Assembly: GCA_958295745.1 (NCBI GenBank)
Contig: OY282370.1
Span: forward strand, 248,001-312,000
Length of the DNA stretch: 64,000 nt
DNA from: an uncultured Acidimicrobiia bacterium
GTDB taxonomy: Bacteria; Actinomycetota; Acidimicrobiia; Spongiisociales; Spongiisociaceae
Direction of reading: 5' to 3'
This document shows, one piece after another, positions 58,184-64,000 of this stretch (positions are counted from its first letter, which is position 1; each line of letters opens with the position of its first letter). The notes under the pieces were generated by a model. That model was not told where the DNA came from, did not search any database, and saw only the letters and a list, made by a program, of their open reading frames with translations. The position numbers and the translations under genes were made by a program.

Positions 58184-58234
58184 AGATCGTTCATGGGTTC
58201 ACGGCCGGATCGTTCATGGCCGGATCGTTGATGA
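58184..58234. repeat. Three copies of a GGATCGTTCATGG element
   Basis: Copies start at 58184, 58207 and 58222 (the third reads GATCGTTGATGA). They lie 80-130 bp upstream of pepA, and share CGTTCATGG with the tandem repeats at 39309-39361. A regulator site is possible; a decaying repeat family is the alternative. Confidence 0.55.
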
Positions 58235-58282
58235 GGGTTGCGCTGTGGTGTCGTCAGGGCAAGGCCCCCATGGACTACGGCG

Positions 58283-59011
58283 TCAACCGAGGCCCACCGG
58301 TCCACCGGCCAACGCCCTCCCGAGCGCCACCGACCCCAGACAAGTGAGAACCGCCAGGTAGCTGAGCCCGGTGGCCGCCATCACGCCCGAATAGGACGGC
58401 TGGTCGAGGGAGAACCACACCCCGGCCATGAGAAGCACGCTCATCCCCCCCAGCGCCAGCAGCGCCGCCGAAGCAGCCGTCGAGCCCGCCAACGGGGAAC
58501 CGACCGCAAAGACCGCCGCGGTGTCCAGCGCCACCCCGATCCCGCCGGTCAGAGCCAGCCGGCGGAGGGCCTGACGCGGCATCCGGGGGCTCACCAAGTA
58601 CCAGTGCCCGAGCAGCATCTCACCGGTTATCCCGCCCAGCGCGGCGGCGCCGGTGACCGCGGTGAGGGTGAGGCCCGGACCCGAAGCCCCCAAGAGGAGG
58701 AGCACTCCGGAGGCCCCCAACAGCCCGGCGGCCGCCGGCGGTTTCCGGGCGGCCAGCCCCCCGCCTACCCCCGCCAGGAAACCCAGCGACACCACCGGGC
58801 CCGGCTCGAAGAACCAGGCCGCCCCTCCGAGCAGGGCCGCAGTTCCCGAAGACAACAACAGAAACCCCGGCCCGACGATGCGCCATCTGGCCACCGCCGC
58901 GCCCGCGCCGGCCACCCCCGCCGCCCAGATCGCCATCAACGAGGCGGGGTCGAACCCCAGATCCAGAAAGAACATATCGCGAAGTATGTATCCGGCCGAG
59001 AAGAGCGGCAA
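58283..59011 (-). CDS. Polytopic membrane protein of unknown function
   Basis: About 242 residues with around eight hydrophobic segments and almost no long loops. The only distinctive piece is GHWYLVSPRMPRQALRRLAL near residue 135, which joins two membrane segments and would face the cytoplasm as a positive loop. I do not recognise the family. The start may be the TTG at 59011 or the ATG at 58975. Divergent from the GT2 gene at 59114. Confidence 0.6.
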   Translation of the reverse strand: MPLFSAGYILRDMFFLDLGFDPASLMAIWAAGVAGAGAAVARWRIVGPGFLLLSSGTAALLGGAAWFFEPGPVVSLGFLAGVGGGLAARKPPAAAGLLGASGVLLLLGASGPGLTLTAVTGAAALGGITGEMLLGHWYLVSPRMPRQALRRLALTGGIGVALDTAAVFAVGSPLAGSTAASAALLALGGMSVLLMAGVWFSLDQPSYSGVMAATGLSYLAVLTCLGSVALGRALAGGPVGLG

Positions 59012-59113
59012 ACCCGAAACCGGCGCCTACCCTTGAGAGGGAACCCAACCAGGCCGGGATCACCCAGAACCGGCCGCCCCCAGCGGAGGCACCCCCTGCC
59101 CGGATTACCCGCC

Positions 59114-60079
59114 GTGTCGGTCGTGATGGCGGTGCGCAACGAGGCCGCCAACCTCGAGGCAGCGCTCGACGCCGTCTTCGGTCAGGACTACACCGGACCG
59201 ATGGAGGTGGTGGTGGCCGACGGGTGCAGCACCGACGAAACACCGGCCATCCTGCAGCGGCGCCTCGCCGCCGAGCCCCGGCTGCGGGTGGTCGGCAACC
59301 CCGACAGGGAAGTGGCATCCGGGCTGAACCGGGCCATAGAGGCGGCCGGAGGCGAGGTGGTGGTACGCTGCGACGGACACGCCGAACCGGCCGCCGACTA
59401 CGTACGGACCGCGGTGGAGATACTCGAGGAAACCGGCGCCGCCGCCGTCGGAGGCCGCCAGGCGGCCGAAGGGACCGCCCTGCTCCAGCGGGCGGCCTCC
59501 ATCGCCATGACCTCCCCTTTCGGCATGGGAAACTCCCGCTTCCGCTACTCCGCCGCCGCAGGGCCGGCCGACACCGTGTACCTGGGCGCCTTCACCCGCA
59601 CGGCGCTGGAGGAAGCGGGCGGCTTCGATCCGTCCCTGCGCCGCAACCAGGACTACGAGCTGAACTACCGCCTCCGGCGGGCGGGCAAGCTGGTCTGGTT
59701 CGACCCCAGACTGAAGGTGGTCTACCGGCCTCGATCGTCGCTCCGCGCCCTCTGGAGGCAGTATCTGGACTACGGACGTTGGAAGCGGGTCGTGTTGCTG
59801 AGGAACCCCGGATCGCTGGCCTGGCGGCAGACCGCTCCGCCGTTGCTGGTGATCGGCCTGACCCTCTCGGCCGCGGCCGCCGCGGCGCGCCGGCCCTTCT
59901 GGTGGGTGGTCCCGCTTTGCTACCTGGCCTTCCTGACGGCAGGAACCGCGGTCGAGATGCTCCGCCGCCGGGACCTATCGGCCTGGCTGCTGCCCGCCGT
60001 GATGCCGACCATGCACCTAGCCTGGGGAATAGGCTTCCTGCTGGTCCCCGTCAAGGAGGTGAGGGCCCGAACCAGATGA
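59114..60079 (+). CDS. GT2 glycosyltransferase, ExoA-like
   Basis: A 321-residue GT2 enzyme. VVMAVRNEAANLEAAL at the N-terminus, VVVADGCSTDET, VVRCDGHAEP with the D-x-H in place of DxD near 85, GAFTRTALEEAGGFD near 165, and the RNQDYELNYRLRRAG segment with the ED-type acceptor motif near 185. Two to three C-terminal membrane helices start near 235. The pattern is like ExoA of succinoglycan synthesis. The GTG at 59114 starts directly at the first strand; there is no clear ribosome binding site. It overlaps the 3' end of the convergent SpoIID gene by 29 bp. Confidence 0.83.
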   Translation: MSVVMAVRNEAANLEAALDAVFGQDYTGPMEVVVADGCSTDETPAILQRRLAAEPRLRVVGNPDREVASGLNRAIEAAGGEVVVRCDGHAEPAADYVRTAVEILEETGAAAVGGRQAAEGTALLQRAASIAMTSPFGMGNSRFRYSAAAGPADTVYLGAFTRTALEEAGGFDPSLRRNQDYELNYRLRRAGKLVWFDPRLKVVYRPRSSLRALWRQYLDYGRWKRVVLLRNPGSLAWRQTAPPLLVIGLTLSAAAAAARRPFWWVVPLCYLAFLTAGTAVEMLRRRDLSAWLLPAVMPTMHLAWGIGFLLVPVKEVRARTR

Positions 60080-62135
60080 AGGCCCGGGCCAGGAGGGTGG
60101 CGATGGCGCCCCTGGTCAACAGCCCCTCGGGACAGAACCTGGTCCCGTCACCGCACCCGATCGTCACCCCCTCCTCGGCGATGGCGTAGATGGCGCCTCG
60201 ATGGGTATGGCCCTCGGAGACATCCTCGAACGTCCGCCCCTCGAATGAAGACAGAGGCTCGAGACCCATCGCCCTCATCAGGAAGGAAGCCATCTGCCCC
60301 CTGGTCAAAGAGTCGCCGGGGCAGAACCGGGCGCCGTCACCGCATCCCAGGGTGATCTCCCGCTCGACCAGCGCGTAGATGTCGTCGGCGTTCGGGTGGG
60401 ACGGGGGGATATCCTCGAACATCGGCACCCCGGCCGCGTACGGCGGAGTCCCCCGCCACAACGCCCGGGACAGGAAGGCGGCCATAGTGACCCTGTCCAC
60501 TTCTTCGTCGGGGCAGTACGCGAAGCGGTCGAGGCTGCATCCCTGGGTGAATCCGGCCTCGTAGATAGCCCTGATTCCCTGTTCGTGCCCCGAACCTTCG
60601 ATGTCCTCGAACTCGGGCAGCGGGTCGTAGGTGTCTTCCGGCTCTTCCTGTTCCGGCTCTTCCTGCTCCGGCTCTTCCTGTTCCGGGTCCTGATCGTCGT
60701 CTTCCCTTTCGTCAGGCTCCTCCGGCGCGACAGGCTCCTCGGGCGCAGGCGACGACCGGCCGTCGACAGCCAGGATGTGGGATGACCTGAGCCCGAGTCC
60801 GTACCGCACCCATGCCCCCGACGCGGTCTTGGTGACCTCCTCCCCCTCGTCCGTTCCCGTGAACCGCACCCGGGCCGGCGCGACAAGGACGTCGCGGGTT
60901 TCCAAGTCGACCGCGGTCACCTCGTCCCAACCCAGCAGACCTGCGATCTTGGAGGCCGTTATCTGCCTCGTCCACGAAGCGTGGGGGTTGCCCCACTGCG
61001 GGTCGACGGCCCATGGATCCTCCACCGGGGCCAGATAGGGCCAGGCCTTGTTCCGAGGAGTCCTTCCGTCCCATTCGGTGAAGAACCCGTACTGGTTGCT
61101 GACGGTTACCCCGCCCGTGGAGGCCGAGTAGAAACCCTGGATGACCCCGCCCTTGGTGTAGCGCTCCCAGTCGGGGCCGAAGTAGGTGAGCACCCGGCCC
61201 CGGGTGTTCTCCACGCCCGACACCCAGGCTGCGTGGTTGGGCCCGTCCTCCCGCCACCAACCCACGTACTCCTGATCCCGGGTGTTGTCGTACATGTGAC
61301 ACCAGCAGGAGTCCCTGCGGGAGGCGCCGATCCCCGGATCCCGGTCCGGGTCGGTCGGGCGTTCATCCACCTCGTACTGGAAGAACTTGAAGACCGCGTA
61401 GCTGCGGGACGCCACCGCCTGGGCCTCGTTGACCCCCGGCTCTTCCCAATAGGGCAGAACTTCGGCGATGCCCCGGAGGTAATCTTCCAACCCGACGGCC
61501 AATACGACATGGAAGCCCTCCTCGACCGGGTCGTCCCGTATCTTCAGCTCGCCGTGCCGGTATTCGCACTCCGAAGAGCGCAGGGCGCAGATCTTGCGCC
61601 GGTCGGATCCGTGGCGAAGCCGGACCCCCGCCGCCTCGGGCCAGGAGATCGAAGCACGGCACCTGCCTTCCGTTCCCTGCAGCGAACCGTCCTTGAAGAA
61701 ACCGCATCTCCCCTGCTCGATGCGGCGGAACTCCCACCGCTCCCCCTCCTGCGGACGCTCGGGCTTGGGGCAGGGGCCCTCGCCGTCCTCGAACAGGCAC
61801 AGCTCGAGTGGTCCCCCCACGGCGGTGAACTCCAGCAGGGTGATCTGGGCGCCCAGGTTGATCCAGAGGGGTTTGTCCAACTCGGAGAGCAGGTCGTTGG
61901 GGAGGTTCAGATCCGAGAGGGAAGCCGGTTCCGAGCCCGGGTAGTAGTGGGCGGCGATATCCTCGCCCGGCTTGGAGGGGTCTTCCTGCGCTTGGCCGTA
62001 GGCGCCCCACTGACTGAAACCCACGGCATGACCCCATCCGGCGCCCTCGAACTCGAAGGAGTCGTCTTGGGCCTGGACGGGTGCCGCCGCCGATACCGCC
62101 ACTAAGATCGCAGCGGGCAGAACCTTCTTGAACAT
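60051..62135 (-). CDS. Secreted SpoIID/LytB-domain protein with SLH-like repeats
   Basis: A 694-residue exported protein. Signal peptide to about residue 22 (ending PVQAQ). A split SpoIID/LytB-like domain (GWGHAVGFSQWGAYG near 33; VGLEDYLRGIAEVLP near 220; EAQAVASRSYAVF near 240; SASTGGVT near 350), which in the family binds or cleaves denuded glycan strands. Then an acidic linker with four EQEEP-type repeats near 490-510, and three SLH-like repeats (GCSLDRFAYCP, GCGDGARFCP, GCGDGTRFCP, each followed by a TRGQMASF-like end). The C-terminal part is of the same kind as in the giant surface protein, suggesting a common attachment mode. Confidence 0.88.
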   Translation of the reverse strand: MFKKVLPAAILVAVSAAAPVQAQDDSFEFEGAGWGHAVGFSQWGAYGQAQEDPSKPGEDIAAHYYPGSEPASLSDLNLPNDLLSELDKPLWINLGAQITLLEFTAVGGPLELCLFEDGEGPCPKPERPQEGERWEFRRIEQGRCGFFKDGSLQGTEGRCRASISWPEAAGVRLRHGSDRRKICALRSSECEYRHGELKIRDDPVEEGFHVVLAVGLEDYLRGIAEVLPYWEEPGVNEAQAVASRSYAVFKFFQYEVDERPTDPDRDPGIGASRRDSCWCHMYDNTRDQEYVGWWREDGPNHAAWVSGVENTRGRVLTYFGPDWERYTKGGVIQGFYSASTGGVTVSNQYGFFTEWDGRTPRNKAWPYLAPVEDPWAVDPQWGNPHASWTRQITASKIAGLLGWDEVTAVDLETRDVLVAPARVRFTGTDEGEEVTKTASGAWVRYGLGLRSSHILAVDGRSSPAPEEPVAPEEPDEREDDDQDPEQEEPEQEEPEQEEPEDTYDPLPEFEDIEGSGHEQGIRAIYEAGFTQGCSLDRFAYCPDEEVDRVTMAAFLSRALWRGTPPYAAGVPMFEDIPPSHPNADDIYALVEREITLGCGDGARFCPGDSLTRGQMASFLMRAMGLEPLSSFEGRTFEDVSEGHTHRGAIYAIAEEGVTIGCGDGTRFCPEGLLTRGAIATLLARAFIWFGPSPP

Positions 62136-62277
62136 CGCCGGGAGTGTAGGGTGAGAACGGCACCAATCGATATCTATACGGCGCCAGACCAGACGAGCTG
62201 CGTCCGAACCACCTGCTCCTACGCATGCCTACCGTCTGGAGCCGGGCCGCTCTATTCCATTCGACTTTGCAGATCGC

Positions 62278-63789
62278 ATGACCGTATCGGGGGTTAGAGC
62301 TTCCACCGTTTCACGTCTCCACCCCCGGTTCAGCTGGGCGATGGTGTTCCTGATCGCCTTGGCGGTATTGGCGGCCTGGTTGTCCGACCTGCATCTCCCC
62401 TTGGGCGACAGTGACGACGGCCGGATACTCGCCCGCTTTGGCATGTCGGCCCGTAACTTCTGGGATCTCGGTCCGATCGAATCCGGATTCGGTGCGCGGA
62501 TCGATCCCTACATCCGCGCCGAGTACGGAATCGAGCCGGGCGGCTCACCGCCAGTGGAGGCCGTGACCTACGCACACCATCCGCCCCTGCAGACCTTCAT
62601 CACGATCCTGTCGGTCGGGCTGTTGGGTGACACCCACGCGGCGTTGCGCATCGTGGGCTTCCTGCTCGGCGCGGCCACGATCCCCTTCATGGTGTCACTG
62701 GCGCGCACCTCAGGAATGGCGTGGGGTCCGACCCTTCTCGGCACAGGCGCCATGACGGCCACCGGGTTCTTCTTCGTATATGGCCGGATCGGGGTGGGGT
62801 TTTCACTGATCGCGGCGTCCGTCGCTATGGTCGCCTACCTGCGGAAGGTGGACGACCCGCCGGGGTGGGTAACCCTCACCGCCGCGGGTCTGTCCTGCCT
62901 CACAGCCATGCAGTCCTGGATCGCAATAGCGGCGATGGGCCTGCTGGTGATCTGGCTGTTCAAAGCCAAGGGGCTGTCGGGTACAACCCGCCGTGTGGCC
63001 ATCGGCGCCCTCGTGGGCATGGTCATCACCGGAGGATGGCTACTCCTAGGTACTGACATCTCCGAGTTGGGTGCGCGAGCTGCCTTTCGTGTCGATACTG
63101 CCGACTACCCGCTCGGAGATTTCCTTGCCCGACAGTGGGCCTTCGCCGAAGAACTCACCCCGGTATGGTTCCGCGTGCTGGCGCCGTTCGCCTTGGCGGC
63201 GGGCCTGGTCGATCGCCGCACCCGCATCCCGGTAGCGATCACCTTGGCAGTAGCGGCTGCTTGGACCTTCGGACTGCGCCAAGGGGCCTGGATCCACCGG
63301 CTGTGGAACTTCCCCTGGGTAGCACCGATCACTATAGGGATGATCGCCCTGTACGACGTCGTGCGCCGTCGAATCAGCAGCCGCTGGATTGCTCATATCA
63401 GTGCAGTAGGGGCGGCAGTGATTGTCATCACGTTCTATGGACTGGTTACCGGACCAGTTCATGACACATACCTCCGTACACCTGCCAAAGCGGGAGCGCT
63501 CCTTCAACAGGTGTCGGCGCCGGAGGGACTCATGTGGGTCACCCCCGGCATTCCGACGCCTCGGTGGGTCTCCTACCACCTCAACGTCCCGGTCTGGACA
63601 CTCGAGGAACGCTACCTCGACGACCTGCGCCCCGGTGACCTGGTACTGACGCGGACCGATAGGAGACGTGATTACATCCCTTTGCCCGAGAAATCCATAC
63701 TCCAAGACGGTCACTACCGACTGTTGGAAGGCGAGGCGGTAATATACGCGCGAAACCATAGTCAGAACAATCACTCGCGAGGCAACTGA
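62278..63789 (+). CDS. GT-C-type polytopic glycosyltransferase
   Basis: A 503-residue membrane protein with about ten hydrophobic segments. After the first helix the outer loop has GDSDDGRIL and, further on, a TYAHHPPLQTF segment; such acidic and HPP motifs are typical of ArnT/PMT-like GT-C enzymes that use polyprenyl-phosphate sugars. A small C-terminal outer domain follows the last helix (about 400-503). The ATG at 62278 is the first start after a stop; no clear ribosome binding site. It is divergent from the SpoIID gene. The acceptor is unknown; with the neighbouring GT2 genes it is probably in surface polysaccharide assembly. Confidence 0.72.
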   Translation: MTVSGVRASTVSRLHPRFSWAMVFLIALAVLAAWLSDLHLPLGDSDDGRILARFGMSARNFWDLGPIESGFGARIDPYIRAEYGIEPGGSPPVEAVTYAHHPPLQTFITILSVGLLGDTHAALRIVGFLLGAATIPFMVSLARTSGMAWGPTLLGTGAMTATGFFFVYGRIGVGFSLIAASVAMVAYLRKVDDPPGWVTLTAAGLSCLTAMQSWIAIAAMGLLVIWLFKAKGLSGTTRRVAIGALVGMVITGGWLLLGTDISELGARAAFRVDTADYPLGDFLARQWAFAEELTPVWFRVLAPFALAAGLVDRRTRIPVAITLAVAAAWTFGLRQGAWIHRLWNFPWVAPITIGMIALYDVVRRRISSRWIAHISAVGAAVIVITFYGLVTGPVHDTYLRTPAKAGALLQQVSAPEGLMWVTPGIPTPRWVSYHLNVPVWTLEERYLDDLRPGDLVLTRTDRRRDYIPLPEKSILQDGHYRLLEGEAVIYARNHSQNNHSRGN

Positions 63790-63886
63790 TGCACCCGATT
63801 CTATCCTCAATCGGTATCCGTAGTCGAAGATCCCGAAACCGTACCCATATGCCGTTGGTGGAAGGATGAAGGTGACTTGATCCGCT

Positions 63887-64000
63887 ATGGGTAATGACTT
63901 CGTATCCAGCCCCGGCCGTCCGATCCGACGGTCGTATGAGGTCCCTCCCGCACGAGTACACGGCAACGACTGGAGGGCACTGGAGGTCTCCGAACCCGAC
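63887..64000 (+). CDS. Start of a gene cut by the window edge
   Basis: An open frame begins MGNDFVSSPGRPIRRSYEV and continues PPARVHGNDWRALEV to the end of the window. The second segment recalls the opening of some GT2 glycosyltransferases, in which an (R)GNDW-type piece precedes the first strand, and the neighbourhood is rich in such enzymes, but 38 codons are not enough to assign it. Confidence 0.4.
   Translation, partial: MGNDFVSSPGRPIRRSYEVPPARVHGNDWRALEVSEPD

Noticed and set aside
1-64000. rRNA, tRNA, insertion sequence or phage integrase genes
   Set aside because: I looked for T-loop consensus sequences, transposase and integrase motifs and found none that I could support.

Overview
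The window is GC-rich (visibly around 65-70 percent) and looks like a chromosomal contig of an uncultured actinobacterium, most probably an Acidimicrobiia-like lineage. The evidence is F420 biosynthesis genes (cofD, cofE), a biotin-dependent acyl-CoA carboxylase with its biotin ligase, a methylmalonyl-CoA mutase-type large subunit, a bifunctional penicillin-binding protein with PASTA domains, promoters that place the start codon at the transcript 5' end, and secreted proteins ending in Cys-containing SLH-like repeats (GC...YCP...TRxQMASF). This lineage call is inference; no rRNA or other marker gene is present.

Layout. 1-5154: edge of an AlbA_2-domain gene, phosphomannomutase, a GT2 glycosyltransferase interrupted by a 9-bp minisatellite, and a polytopic GT-C-like protein. 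5233-10909: a Type ISP-like (single-polypeptide nuclease-helicase-methyltransferase) restriction-modification operon in an unusual form. 11405-13700: HNH endonuclease gene plus decayed toxin-antitoxin and HNH fragments. 13700-28861: one 5053-codon secreted protein of Calx-beta-like repeats with a poly-glycine hinge and SLH-like C-terminus. 29172-41238: cell-envelope and F420 genes (thioredoxin-fold protein, DUF5719-like protein, GT2 membrane protein, cofD, cofE, epimerase, UDP-glucose dehydrogenase, LCP protein, hydrolase, biotin ligase). 41465-49010: acyl-CoA carboxylase, mutase, PBP. 49135-55200: sirtuin, nucleotidyltransferase-like protein, rhodanese-MoeB fusion, a lower-GC DUF2188/Abi_C defence insert, PfkB kinase, and a DUF2442/DUF4160 pair. 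55275-64000: sugar transferase, leucyl aminopeptidase, membrane protein, two glycosyltransferases, an SpoIID/SLH-like protein, and the start of another gene.

The most interesting region is 5233-10909 (minus strand). The restriction enzyme gene carries four poly-G tracts of 10-12 G. One, between the helicase lobes, acts as an ON/OFF switch and is OFF as sequenced. The other three sit in an array of seven versions (R0-R6) of a roughly 40-residue C-terminal module ending in a PRR-type motif. I translated every frame. At each of these tracts all three reading frames lead somewhere meaningful: two frames each enter a different module that ends in its own stop, and the third stays open to the next tract (at the last tract all three frames enter modules). 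The domain that normally follows this module in the family is encoded separately, as the first gene of the operon. The arrangement reads as a ternary frame selector that swaps the C-terminus of a DNA-recognition region, with a constant domain supplied in trans. The architecture is visible in the sequence; the function is inference.

The remaining genes fit a cell investing in surface polysaccharide (nucleotide-sugar synthesis, undecaprenyl-phosphate sugar transferase, GT2 and GT-C enzymes, LCP ligase) and in surface proteins anchored through SLH-like repeats, with odd-chain/branched acyl-CoA metabolism alongside.
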